Below are positions 1 to 8,742 of a stretch of 64,000 nt of DNA, one piece after another. Origin of the DNA: VAZQ01 sp963725065 (GTDB taxonomy: Bacteria; Pseudomonadota; Alphaproteobacteria; Rhizobiales; Xanthobacteraceae); the NCBI GenBank assembly GCA_963725065.1, contig CAVRXD010000021.1, positions 62,001 through 126,000 of the forward strand, in the 5' to 3' direction. Positions within the stretch are counted from its first letter, which is position 1. Each line of letters opens with the position of its first letter. The notes beneath the pieces were generated by a model, which was given only the letters and a program-made list of their open reading frames with translations, did not search any database and was not told the DNA's origin. A program made the position numbers and the translations under genes.

Positions 1-158
1 TGATCGGGCGCTCCTACATCTATGGCCTCGGTGCCGGCGGCGAAGCCGGCGTTGCCAGGGCGATCGAGATTTTAGGAAAGGAGCTCGACGTGACCATGGC
101 GCTGTGCGGGGTGAGGAACGTGCGCGACATCGACCCCAGGGTGATTGCGCAGGCCTGA
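1..158 (+). CDS. FMN-dependent alpha-hydroxy-acid dehydrogenase, C-terminal end only
   Basis: The window opens inside this gene; about 51 codons remain, read in the frame beginning at base 3 and ending at TGA 156-158. The stretch IGRSYIYGLGAGGEAGV followed by a MALCG..DI tail is the C-terminus of the LldD/glycolate-oxidase family, which oxidises L-2-hydroxy acids such as lactate with FMN; the Gly-Arg pair there belongs to the FMN phosphate site. Substrate cannot be told from this piece. About 200 non-coding bases separate it from the SOS cassette, so it is probably not co-transcribed with it. Confidence 0.8.
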   Translation, partial: IGRSYIYGLGAGGEAGVARAIEILGKELDVTMALCGVRNVRDIDPRVIAQA

Positions 159-333
159 AGATGCCAGCGCCGGCAGCAAGATCCTGCGCTGGTCCGGCCC
201 GTCGACCGATTAACAGTCCCAAACGAGAGCCCGTGCGACGGCTGCAGGATCGGACGCCACGACGGAAGGAAACCCGCATTATCAATGCTTTATGCATTTG
301 CCTTGACGGCGCCAGAGGTCTCGGGAATCAATA

Positions 334-348
334 GAACAAATCATGAAC
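334..348. promoter_or_regulatory. LexA (SOS) box, alphaproteobacterial type
   Basis: GAAC at 334-337 and GAAC at 345-348 are separated by exactly seven bases (aaatcat). This is the reverse complement of GTTC-N7-GTTC, the direct-repeat operator bound by LexA in alphaproteobacteria. It ends 16 bases before the imuA start codon, where bound LexA would block transcription. The genes downstream are a known SOS-induced cassette, which supports the assignment. Confidence 0.88.
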
Positions 349-364
349 TTTCCCTCCTCCCCGG

Positions 365-1246
365 ATGGCCATGGGCACACCCGCACGATCGGCCTTCTGT
401 TCTCCCGCCGGGGCGCCGGCGGTCCTTGATCGGCTCCGCCGTGAACTCTGCGCGGCCGAAGCGGCCACCGGCCTCACGCCCGACGGCGGCGCTGCGCTTG
501 GGCTCGGCATCTCCGCCATCGACGGCGTTCTCGGCGGCGGCCTGAGCTGCGGCGCATTGCACGAAATTGCCGCCGCGCATGAAACGGAAACCGCCGCTGC
601 CACCGGCTTCGCGCTGGCGCTCGCGGCGCGGCAGGCTCTCCCGTCCTGCGAAAGTGCGGCTCGCACTGGCGCGAGCGCGGTTTCGACCCGCATCCCGGGA
701 AGATACCTGCTCTGGATCGCCGAGGACTTTTCGCTCGCCGAGAATGGTGCGCCCTATGGGCCTGGTCTCGACGGCGCCGGCATCGCCCCCGAGCGGCTGA
801 TCACGGTCACCGCCGCGCGCGATCGCGATGTGCTGTGGGCGATGGAGGAGGCGTTGCGCTGCCGCGCCGTCGGCGTGGTGATCGGCGAGATGCGCTCACG
901 CGGCATCGATCAGGTGATGACGCGGCGGCTCGCGCTCGCGGCTGCCGCCGGCGACACCCTCGGTCTGCTCCTGCGCACTACGCCGCACGATGAGCCCTCC
1001 GCCGCAGCGACGCGCTGGATCATCGGCACGGCGCCTCCCTTCCCGCGCGCGGGAGGAGGCGATGAAAGATGTCACGGCCTCGGTCCGCCGCGCTTGACCG
1101 CGCGGCTCGTGCGCAATCGCCGTGGTCATCTCGGGGCATGGATCGTGGAGTGGAACAGTGTGGAGCAGCGTTTCGAGCTCGCAACGCATTCTGAGCCTTT
1201 GGCTGGAACGGCTTTCGACCGACCGCATCGTGCGGCAGTGGCGTGA
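365..1246 (+). CDS. imuA: ImuA, RecA-like component of the SOS mutasome
   Basis: A 293-residue protein with a reduced RecA-like fold. The segment LGLGISAIDGVLGGGLSCGALHEI (read around residues 44-68) is the typical ImuA start of the core, where RecA's P-loop is degenerate. ImuA works with ImuB and DnaE2 in translesion synthesis and damage-induced mutagenesis. An in-frame stop at 344-346 limits the 5' end, so the start is ATG 365 or ATG 371. The gene sits directly behind a LexA box and overlaps imuB, so all three genes are probably one SOS operon. Confidence 0.85.
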   Translation: MAMGTPARSAFCSPAGAPAVLDRLRRELCAAEAATGLTPDGGAALGLGISAIDGVLGGGLSCGALHEIAAAHETETAAATGFALALAARQALPSCESAARTGASAVSTRIPGRYLLWIAEDFSLAENGAPYGPGLDGAGIAPERLITVTAARDRDVLWAMEEALRCRAVGVVIGEMRSRGIDQVMTRRLALAAAAGDTLGLLLRTTPHDEPSAAATRWIIGTAPPFPRAGGGDERCHGLGPPRLTARLVRNRRGHLGAWIVEWNSVEQRFELATHSEPLAGTAFDRPHRAAVA

Positions 1247-2723
1247 AGCCCCCTCTCCCCTGGCGGTGTTCGGCAAGTGCGGCAATCTCGATCTTCTCGT
1301 CGCGGTCGATGCCGCGGCGGAGCGGCTCGGCCTAACCGCCGGTCTCGCGCTGGCGCAGGCACGCGCCATGCATCCCGCTCTCACTGCAATGCCGGAGGAC
1401 CAGGCAGCCGACGCTCGCCTCCTCGATGCCCTGGCCGACTGGTGCCAACGCTACACGCCTCTCCTCGCCGCCGATCCGCCCGACGGCATTTTGCTCGACA
1501 TCGGCGGCTGCGCACATCTCTTCGGCGGCGAAGAGAAACTTCGCGACGATCTCCTTGCGCGGATGACCGGTTTCGGCTTTACGGCCCGCGCCGCCATTGC
1601 CGCCAGCATCGGAGCGGCCTCCGCCGCCGCGCGTTTCGGTGAGGCGGCAATTACCCCAACCGATGATGAGCGCGATCTTCTTGCCCCCCTGCCGCTCGCG
1701 GCGCTGCGGCTGTCGAGCGACACGGTCGCCGCGCTGGCACGGGTCGGCTTGAAACGTATCGGCGACATCCTCGACCTCCCGCGCGCGCCGCTTGCCGCCC
1801 GCTTCGGCGCCGAACTCTTGCGCATGCTCGACCGCGCGCTCGGGCGCGAATACGAGCCGCTGACTCCACGCCTGCCGGTCGCGCCCTATATTGCCGAAAA
1901 GAACTTTCACGAACCGATCGCACGCGAAGAGGACGTCCTCGCGACCGTCGAGCGGCTCGCGACGCGGCTCAAGGCGGCACTGGCTGTGCGCGGGGACGGC
2001 GCGCGCCGCCTCGAACTTGCCCTTTTCCGCACCGACGGCGTGGTCAAGCGCATCGCGGCCGGCACCTCGCGCCCGGTGCGCGATCCGCAGGCGATCCGCG
2101 CGCTCTTTGTCGAGCGGCTCGCCGCGCTCGGCGACGAGATCGATCCGGGCTTCGGCTTCGATCTGGCGCGGCTTTCCGTGATCATCGCCGAGCCCTGTCC
2201 GGACGAGCAGATCGGTCTCGGCGGACACGAAGATCAAGCCGAGCTCGATCGCCTCGTCGACCGCCTGAGCGCGCGGCTCGGCCGCCGGCGAGTGTCCCGC
2301 CTCGTCGCCCATGACAGCCATATCCCCGAGCTCGCGGTCGCGGCTCTCCCGGCACAGGTCATGGCGCGAGCCGAGCTCGGCTGGGAGGCGTTCCGCCGCT
2401 TCCGCGTCCAGGCTGACTTGAGCCCGCGGCCGCTGCGCTTTCTCGCCCGGCCCGAACCGATCGAGGATGTCTTTGCCCTGGTGCCCGACGGCCCCCCGGT
2501 GCGCTTCCGCTGGCGTCGGGCACTGCACGAAGTGATCGCGGTCGAGGGACCCGAGCGCATCGAAGGCGCCTGGTGGAGCGAAGAAGGCGGGCCCGCGCGC
2601 GATTATTTCCGCGTCGAGGACAAGGCGGGACTGCGCTTCTGGCTGTTTCGCGCGGGACTCTATCGCGACATGGCGCGCGCCTTGCCGCGGCCGCGCTGGT
2701 TCCTGCACGGGATGTATGCGTGA
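1158..2723 (+). CDS. imuB: ImuB, Y-family polymerase-like mutasome protein
   Basis: About 521 residues. The N-terminus RILSLWLERLSTDRI matches ImuB/DinB-related proteins, but the acidic catalytic residues of active Y-family polymerases are absent: the equivalent region reads LLDIGGCAHLFGGE. ImuB is known as a non-catalytic adaptor linking DnaE2 to the beta clamp. The frame opens further upstream to a GTG at 1122, but GTG 1158 is preceded by GGAG at 1147-1150 with good spacing and puts the conserved RILSLWL near the N-terminus, so it is preferred. It overlaps imuA by 89 bases and dnaE2 by 8 bases, suggesting translational coupling. Confidence 0.85.
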   Translation: MWSSVSSSQRILSLWLERLSTDRIVRQWREAPSPLAVFGKCGNLDLLVAVDAAAERLGLTAGLALAQARAMHPALTAMPEDQAADARLLDALADWCQRYTPLLAADPPDGILLDIGGCAHLFGGEEKLRDDLLARMTGFGFTARAAIAASIGAASAAARFGEAAITPTDDERDLLAPLPLAALRLSSDTVAALARVGLKRIGDILDLPRAPLAARFGAELLRMLDRALGREYEPLTPRLPVAPYIAEKNFHEPIAREEDVLATVERLATRLKAALAVRGDGARRLELALFRTDGVVKRIAAGTSRPVRDPQAIRALFVERLAALGDEIDPGFGFDLARLSVIIAEPCPDEQIGLGGHEDQAELDRLVDRLSARLGRRRVSRLVAHDSHIPELAVAALPAQVMARAELGWEAFRRFRVQADLSPRPLRFLARPEPIEDVFALVPDGPPVRFRWRRALHEVIAVEGPERIEGAWWSEEGGPARDYFRVEDKAGLRFWLFRAGLYRDMARALPRPRWFLHGMYA

Positions 2724-5700
2724 GATGCCCTGCTACGTCGAATTCGCCGTCGCCTCCAACTTCTCGTTCCTGCGCGGGGCCTCGCATGCCGAGGAGCTGA
2801 TGCTGCAGGCGGCCCATATCGGGCTCGACGGTCTCGGGCTCTGCGACCGCAATTCGGTCGCCGGCGTGGTGCGGGCCCATCTCATCAAACGCGAGAAGGA
2901 GCTGGCGCTGCGCTATCACCCGGGCGCACGGCTCGTCTTTGCCGACGATTCGCCGGACATTCTCGCCTATCCGCGCGACCGCGCGGCCTGGGGGCGACTC
3001 TGCCGCCTGCTCACGCGCGGCAACCTGCGCGCGGAGAAAGGCGAATGCATCCTTTATCTCGACGATTTGCTCGAGCACATCGCTGGGCTCGAGCTTGTCG
3101 TGATGGAGACATCGACATGGGAGCTTCCATCGCTTCCCCTGTTGCGCAAGCCGCCCTCGGCTCATCCCACCCTGGCGGAAGCCGGGTCTGCGCGACCTGT
3201 CATCGATCCCGGCGAGATCGGCCGGACAGCGGCTGCATCATCGGCGCTTCCCGTTCCCGGGGATGGGGGCTCGAAGGCAAAACTCCGGCTGGTTGAAAAT
3301 GAGAGAAAACCCGTCACGAAACCGGATCAGCTGCTTTCGCTTCTGCGTGCTGCCGCCCCCGGCCGCGTGCGGCTGGCCGCCAACATGCTCTATCGCGGCA
3401 ATGACCGTGCGCGGTTGGCACGGCGTGCCGGGATCGCACGGCAAGCCGGCATGCCGCTCATCGCCGTCAACGACGTGCTCTATCATCATCCCGACCGGCG
3501 GGAATTGCAGGACGTCCTCACCTGCATCCGCGAGCACCTGACGATCGACCGGGCCGGGCGGCGGCTCGCCGTCAATGCCGAGCGCTATCTCAAGCCCCCT
3601 GCCGAGATGGCGCGGCTCTTTCGCGAAGCCCCGGAAGCGATCGAGGAGACATTGACACTCGGTCGGACGCTGACCTTCTCGCTCGACGAGCTTCATTATG
3701 AGTATCCCGATGAAATGCGCCCGGGCTTTGCGACACCGCAGGACGCCCTCGTGCATCTGGCCTGGGAAGGCGCTGCCGCGCGCTATCCCGACGGCATCCC
3801 GGACAATGTGCGCCAGTCACTCGACCATGAACTTGCGCTGATCGCCCAGCTCAAATACGCGCCTTACTTTCTCACCGTGCATCACATCGTCGATTATGCC
3901 CGGAGCCAGAACATTCTCTGTCAAGGCCGCGGCTCGGCGGCCAATTCGGCGGTCTGTTACTGCCTGCGCATCACCGACGTCGACCCGCGCGATGGCAACC
4001 TCCTGTTCGAACGCTTTATCTCCTCGGATCGCGGCGAGCCGCCCGACATCGACGTGGATTTCGAGCACGAGCGGCGCGAGGAGGTGATCCAGCACATTTA
4101 CGAACATTATGGACGCGACCATACCGGCATCGCCGCAACCGTCATCTCCTATCGCGGCCGCTCCGCCATCCGGGAGGTCGGCAAGGCCTTCGGACTGTCG
4201 GAGGATACGATCGGCGCGCTCTCATCCTCGATCTGGGGCATGGGCGGCGGCACAGTACGCACCGCCGAGCTTGCGCGCGCCGGCATCGACGTGAACAGCC
4301 CGCGCATGGGGAAAATGCGCGCGCTCGCCATGGAGATCCAATCCTTTCCGCGCCACCTGTCCCAGCACGTCGGCGGATTCGTCATTACCCGCAGCCGGCT
4401 CGACGAGGTGATGCCGATCGCCAATGGAGCGATGAAGGATCGCACCTTCGTCGAATGGGACAAGGACGATCTCGACGCGCTCGGCATCCTCAAGATCGAC
4501 GTGCTCGGGCTCGGCATGCTCACGTGTCTGCGCAAGGCATTCGAGCTCACCGAGAAGCACTATGGCGTCGCGTTCCGTTCGTCCCGGCCGGAGGAAAGCG
4601 AGGGAAAGGGATATTACGCCCTCTCTACGATCCCGAAAGAAGAGCACCCGGTTTATAACATGCTGCAGCGCGCCGACTCGCTCGGCGTATTTCAGGTCGA
4701 AAGCCGCGCGCAGATGTCGATGCTGCCGCGTCTCAAGCCGAAGGAATTCTACGATCTCGTGATCGAAGTCGCGATCGTGCGGCCGGGCCCGATCCAGGGC
4801 GACATGGTGCATCCGTATCTGCGCCGCCGGCAGGGTATCGAGCCGGTTTCCTATCCATCGAAGGCGCTTGAGGCTGTCCTCGAAAGAACGCTCGGCGTCC
4901 CCCTGTTTCAGGAACAGGCAATGAAGATCGCCATCGTCGCCGGCGGTTTTACGCCCGGCGAAGCCGACAAGCTGCGCCGCGCCATGGCGACCTTCAAGCG
5001 CACCGGCACCATCGGCACTTTCAGGATCAAGATGATCGAAGGAATGGTTGCAAGGAATTATCCACGCGAATTCGCCGAGCGCTGCTTCAGCCAGATCGAG
5101 GGTTTCGGCGAATATGGCTTCCCGGAAAGCCACGCCGCGAGCTTCGCGCTCCTGGTTTACGCCTCGGCCTGGATGAAATGCCGCTATCCGGACGTCTTCG
5201 CGGCTGCGCTGCTCAACGCGCAGCCCATGGGCTTCTACGCGCCGGCGCAGATCGTGCGCGACCTGCGCGAGCACGGCGTCGAAGTGCGGGCGGTCGATAT
5301 CAATCATTCCGACTGGGATGCCACGCTCGAGCCAGGCCCGCACGCGATCGAACGCATGCAGGTGATCCACCGCGAAATGGCGGACGACATCCGCACGAAC
5401 TGCGCATTACGGCTGGGTTTTCGCAAGATCAAGGGATTGTCGGATCGGGACGCAACGCTGATCGTCAAAGAACGAAACGCACCTTACACCTCCGTCCGCG
5501 ACCTTTGGCTGCGCACCGGGCTATCACCCCGCATCATCGAACGGCTCGCCGATGCTGATGCCTTCGGCTCGCTCGGTCTCACGCGGCGGCAGGCGTTGTG
5601 GGCGGCCAAGGCACTCGGCCGCGTCGGCGGCAGCGACGACGATCTGCCGTTATTTCGGGTCCATACGATGCCGGCACCCGCAGCCATCGTCGCGCCGCAA

Positions 5701-6369
5701 GTACCCGCGCTTCGTTCCGTTCCGCGCGAACCCGAAGTGCAGTTACCCTCCATGCCGCCGGGCGAAGAGGTCGTGAACGACTATCGCTTCCTCGAATTGT
5801 CGCTGCGCGCGCACCCGGCGTCCTTCCTGCGCCCCGACCTGGCCCGGCACGGCATCATCCGCAACCAGGAACTGCGGATATGCCCGTCGGGCAGACGCGT
5901 CAGCGTCTCCGGTCTCGTCACCATTCGCCAACGGCCGGGCTCGGCCAATGGCGTCATCTTCATGACCATCGAGGACGAGACCGCGATCGCCAATATCATC
6001 GTCTGGCCCAAGACGTTCGAGCGCTTTCGTCCCATCATCCTCGGCGCGCGTTATGTCGCCGTCACTGGAGAGGTGCAGCAGGAATCCAACGTCATCCATG
6101 TGGTTGCGAGCAAGCTTGACGATCTCACCCGCCTGCTTGCGCGTTTAACCGAGGATGCCCCCCCGATCGAGGCGCTCGCTCGCGCCGACGCGGTCAAGCG
6201 CCCCCACGACGAGGATATCGACAGCCGTGCCCGCGGCCGCCGCAATCCGCCGCGCATCGCCGCCCCCGCAGACCTCCCGGGTTTGATCGCCAGCGATCTC
6301 GACGTTCCGGCGCGCGGCTCGGCCCACGCGCCCTCCCGGCGCGGCGGCACCAGAATCACCCGAGGCTGA
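2716..6369 (+). CDS. dnaE2: Error-prone DNA polymerase DnaE2
   Basis: A 1217-residue C-family polymerase. An N-terminal PHP domain (YVEFAVASNFSFLRGASH, residues 7-24) is followed by the PolIIIalpha palm with PDIDVDF at about 443-449 (two metal-binding Asp) and KIDVLGLGML near 595 (third Asp), then a helix-hairpin-helix region and a C-terminal OB domain (GLVTIRQRPGSANGVIFMT). DnaE2 performs mutagenic lesion bypass with ImuA and ImuB. Residues about 131-203 look like an insertion rich in Pro, Ala, Ser and Gly inside the PHP region, not part of the conserved core. ATG 2716 overlaps the imuB stop. Confidence 0.93.
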   Translation: MREMPCYVEFAVASNFSFLRGASHAEELMLQAAHIGLDGLGLCDRNSVAGVVRAHLIKREKELALRYHPGARLVFADDSPDILAYPRDRAAWGRLCRLLTRGNLRAEKGECILYLDDLLEHIAGLELVVMETSTWELPSLPLLRKPPSAHPTLAEAGSARPVIDPGEIGRTAAASSALPVPGDGGSKAKLRLVENERKPVTKPDQLLSLLRAAAPGRVRLAANMLYRGNDRARLARRAGIARQAGMPLIAVNDVLYHHPDRRELQDVLTCIREHLTIDRAGRRLAVNAERYLKPPAEMARLFREAPEAIEETLTLGRTLTFSLDELHYEYPDEMRPGFATPQDALVHLAWEGAAARYPDGIPDNVRQSLDHELALIAQLKYAPYFLTVHHIVDYARSQNILCQGRGSAANSAVCYCLRITDVDPRDGNLLFERFISSDRGEPPDIDVDFEHERREEVIQHIYEHYGRDHTGIAATVISYRGRSAIREVGKAFGLSEDTIGALSSSIWGMGGGTVRTAELARAGIDVNSPRMGKMRALAMEIQSFPRHLSQHVGGFVITRSRLDEVMPIANGAMKDRTFVEWDKDDLDALGILKIDVLGLGMLTCLRKAFELTEKHYGVAFRSSRPEESEGKGYYALSTIPKEEHPVYNMLQRADSLGVFQVESRAQMSMLPRLKPKEFYDLVIEVAIVRPGPIQGDMVHPYLRRRQGIEPVSYPSKALEAVLERTLGVPLFQEQAMKIAIVAGGFTPGEADKLRRAMATFKRTGTIGTFRIKMIEGMVARNYPREFAERCFSQIEGFGEYGFPESHAASFALLVYASAWMKCRYPDVFAAALLNAQPMGFYAPAQIVRDLREHGVEVRAVDINHSDWDATLEPGPHAIERMQVIHREMADDIRTNCALRLGFRKIKGLSDRDATLIVKERNAPYTSVRDLWLRTGLSPRIIERLADADAFGSLGLTRRQALWAAKALGRVGGSDDDLPLFRVHTMPAPAAIVAPQVPALRSVPREPEVQLPSMPPGEEVVNDYRFLELSLRAHPASFLRPDLARHGIIRNQELRICPSGRRVSVSGLVTIRQRPGSANGVIFMTIEDETAIANIIVWPKTFERFRPIILGARYVAVTGEVQQESNVIHVVASKLDDLTRLLARLTEDAPPIEALARADAVKRPHDEDIDSRARGRRNPPRIAAPADLPGLIASDLDVPARGSAHAPSRRGGTRITRG

Positions 6370-6417
6370 TCGGACGGGAGCTACGCCGGAACGGATCGGC
6401 GAGCAGATCGAGCCCTG

Positions 6418-7035
6418 CTACTGCGGCACGACGCCATCGCGGCCGACATTGACGCGCGCCGTCTCGAACGTTCCGTCCGGCTTCTTCGTGGCAGCTGGCA
6501 CGGTGATGGCGGCGCCGGACTTGAGCTCGCTCACATTCCCGATTTCATACCGTACGATCGGCACATCCGGTCCCACCACGATCCTCTTCTCGCCATCCCG
6601 GTACTTTACCGTGATCGTGGGGCCGTCGACGCCGGTCACCGCCGTGCCCGCGGTGCCGTTGGTCATGGTGCTGTTCGGAGCGCCATCCCAGGGACGGTGG
6701 CCCTCGCCGGTGCCGCGCTGGGACTCGGCAAAGATGTGCACCTCCAACGCTTTCTGGGTGCCGTCGGCCTGCGGCATCGCTCCGCTGCCGATGAAAGCCC
6801 CTTCCTTGATGTCGGCCAGGGAGGCCTTCACCACGCTCACGACCTGCACATTGTCGGCGAGCGTCAGCGTCAGCGGGGCGCCATCACGTCCCTTCACCAG
6901 CAGGGTCTTGCCGTCCACCTTCTCGATGGTGCCGCGCACGCGGGCGGTTTGCGGCTGTTGCGCCCATGCCGACGTTGCCGCCACGGTCGCGAGCAGCACC
7001 GCCGTTGCGAGCATGCCTCTTGTCATCGCGCTCAT
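6418..7035 (-). CDS. Secreted two-repeat beta protein, DUF5666-like (paralog 1)
   Basis: 205 residues with an N-terminal signal peptide (hydrophobic TAVLLATVAATSAWA, cleavage probably before QQPQ). The mature part holds two similar modules, RVRGTIEKVDGKTLLVKGRDG and TVTGVDGPTITVKYRDGEK (each read in the protein), a beta-barrel-like pattern seen in DUF5666 proteins. A central GTGEGHRPWD..PNSTMTN stretch is shared with the next gene. No enzymatic motif is visible. Such proteins are sometimes misannotated as metal ABC transporter permeases, but this one has no membrane segment beyond the signal. Function unknown. Confidence 0.75.
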   Translation of the reverse strand: MSAMTRGMLATAVLLATVAATSAWAQQPQTARVRGTIEKVDGKTLLVKGRDGAPLTLTLADNVQVVSVVKASLADIKEGAFIGSGAMPQADGTQKALEVHIFAESQRGTGEGHRPWDGAPNSTMTNGTAGTAVTGVDGPTITVKYRDGEKRIVVGPDVPIVRYEIGNVSELKSGAAITVPAATKKPDGTFETARVNVGRDGVVPQ

Positions 7036-7104
7036 GTTGCGTCCTCGCTGAAGCGGTGCGTGCCGCCACCGAGGACGGCACGCACACGGCCACCGGTCAG
7101 TTGC

Positions 7105-7728
7105 TCACATCGGCGGCGTGATGCCATCCCGGCCGACCGAGACCGCGGAGGCCTCGAGCGTGCCGTCGTCCTTCTTGTTTGCGGCGCCGATGAAGATCTT
7201 GGCTCCGGGCTTGAGCTCGCTCTTGTCGCCGGGAACGTAGGTGACGATCACCGTCTCGGGTACGACCACGATCTTCTTCTCTCCCTCCTTGTACTTGAGG
7301 GTGATCTCGTTCCCGTTCACACCTTTGACCGACTGCGCCACGGTGGCGTTGGTCATGGTGCTGTTGGGCATCAGATCCCATGGCCGATGCCCCTCGCCGG
7401 TGCCGCGCATCGGTTCGGGGAAGATATGAACTTCCACCGCCTTCTGGCTGCCGTCGGACTGCGGCATGCCGGTGACCCCGATGAAGGAGTTGTCCTTGAT
7501 ATCGGTGAGCGCCGCCTTGACGATGCCGCGCACCGCCGCATTGTCGGTCAGCTTCACCTTGTATGTAGTCTGCCCGTCACGCGATTTTACCGTCAGCATC
7601 GGCCCGTCGACCGCCTCTACCGTCCCGCGTACGCGCACCGGGGCCGGCTGCTGGGCAAAGCTCGCGGATGTGGCAAGCAGCAGGGCGAACCCCGCCACCC
7701 CAAAAATCCGCCGTGTCGTCTGATTCAT
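7105..7728 (-). CDS. Secreted two-repeat beta protein, DUF5666-like (paralog 2)
   Basis: 207 residues from ATG 7728, chosen because GGGAGG sits just upstream and the signal peptide (MNQTTRRIFGVAGFALLLAT, then SASFAQQP) follows at once; the frame stays open to 7770 without need. The two-module architecture and the GTGEGHRPWD..PNSTMTN stretch match the neighbouring paralog at 6418-7035, 69 bases downstream on the same strand. The pair arose by tandem duplication and is probably co-transcribed. Likely periplasmic; function unknown. Confidence 0.77.
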   Translation of the reverse strand: MNQTTRRIFGVAGFALLLATSASFAQQPAPVRVRGTVEAVDGPMLTVKSRDGQTTYKVKLTDNAAVRGIVKAALTDIKDNSFIGVTGMPQSDGSQKAVEVHIFPEPMRGTGEGHRPWDLMPNSTMTNATVAQSVKGVNGNEITLKYKEGEKKIVVVPETVIVTYVPGDKSELKPGAKIFIGAANKKDDGTLEASAVSVGRDGITPPM

Positions 7729-7885
7729 GACGTCCTCCCGAAATCTCGCTGCCGGCCGAGCGTCCGGCAAATGAACAACCCTCTGCGACCGGGCTTATTC
7801 CTGGCGTGCGGGGTTTTAGCTATGAGACCAGCCTCCATGGGCGCGCGCAAGCACCCCTGGCCGTGATTTGGAAATGTGAAGACAA

Positions 7886-8671
7886 TCAGTAATGACCGGC
7901 GGTCGCACCGCCATCGACCGCGATCGCCGTGCCCTGGATGTGGCGCGCACGCTCGGAACACAGGAACAACGCCAGCGCGGCGATGTCCTCCGGCTTGCCG
8001 AAGCGGCGCGTGTTGTTCTTGACGAGGGCCTCGGACCGCAGCTCCTCGACCGTCTTGCCCAGCGCCGCCGCGCGCTGCTGGCGCAACTGTTCCTGCCGCT
8101 CGGTATCGGTATTGCCGGGGTGAATGACGTTCACGTTGACGTCGTCGCGATTGCCGAGCTTGGACAGGCCTTTGGAAAAGTTGGCCATGGCGGCATTGAC
8201 CGAGCCGCCGATCAGGAACTCGGGATCAGGGGTGCGCGCGGCGCCACCGATGATGTTGATCACGTTTCCTTGGGAGGCCTTCAGCAGCGGCCAGAACAGC
8301 CTGGTGAGGCGCACGCAGCCGAAGAACTTGAGCGCGTAGCCTTCGAGCCAGACCGCATCGGGCAGGTCCACGAACGCGCCGGCGCGCGTCGCGCCCGCGT
8401 TGTTGACCAGCACGTCGCAGCGCGCAAATCGTTCATTGACGCGCGCAAACAATTGCTCGCAGGCCGCCAGCGTGCGCAGGTCGCCGGCCACGGTGAACGG
8501 CTCCGGTCCCAGCCCGGCAATCGCCTTGGCGGCGACCGCGAGATTCTCGGCCGATGACGAGGCCAGCACGGTCTGCGCGCCCTCGCGCGCGAATGCCTGC
8601 GCGATGCCGCGGCCGATCCCCCGGCTGGCCCCCGATACGACGACGACCTTGCCCTTGAACTCGCCCGGCAT
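7886..8671 (-). CDS. SDR-fold oxidoreductase lacking the catalytic tetrad
   Basis: 261 residues with a Rossmann fold: SGASRGIG at 13-20 is the nucleotide-binding TGxxxGIG motif and NNAG at 90-93 is intact. The catalytic Asn-Ser-Tyr-Lys set is not: the Asn position reads LKFFG (Lys115), the Ser region reads NIIGG (141-142), and the expected Tyr-x3-Lys reads GSVNA, with Gly at Tyr and Asn at Lys. The C-terminal IQGTAIAVDGGATAG end is normal. It probably binds NAD(P) but may not reduce by the standard mechanism. It is divergent from the hydroxyacid dehydrogenase gene at 8743. Confidence 0.85.
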   Translation of the reverse strand: MPGEFKGKVVVVSGASRGIGRGIAQAFAREGAQTVLASSSAENLAVAAKAIAGLGPEPFTVAGDLRTLAACEQLFARVNERFARCDVLVNNAGATRAGAFVDLPDAVWLEGYALKFFGCVRLTRLFWPLLKASQGNVINIIGGAARTPDPEFLIGGSVNAAMANFSKGLSKLGNRDDVNVNVIHPGNTDTERQEQLRQQRAAALGKTVEELRSEALVKNNTRRFGKPEDIAALALFLCSERARHIQGTAIAVDGGATAGHY

Positions 8672-8742
8672 TTCCCACCCTCCATGGTCAGCAGTCCTTG
8701 CCGTATTACTATGCTTGCGAATGGCCAGGGAACAGGGCGACC

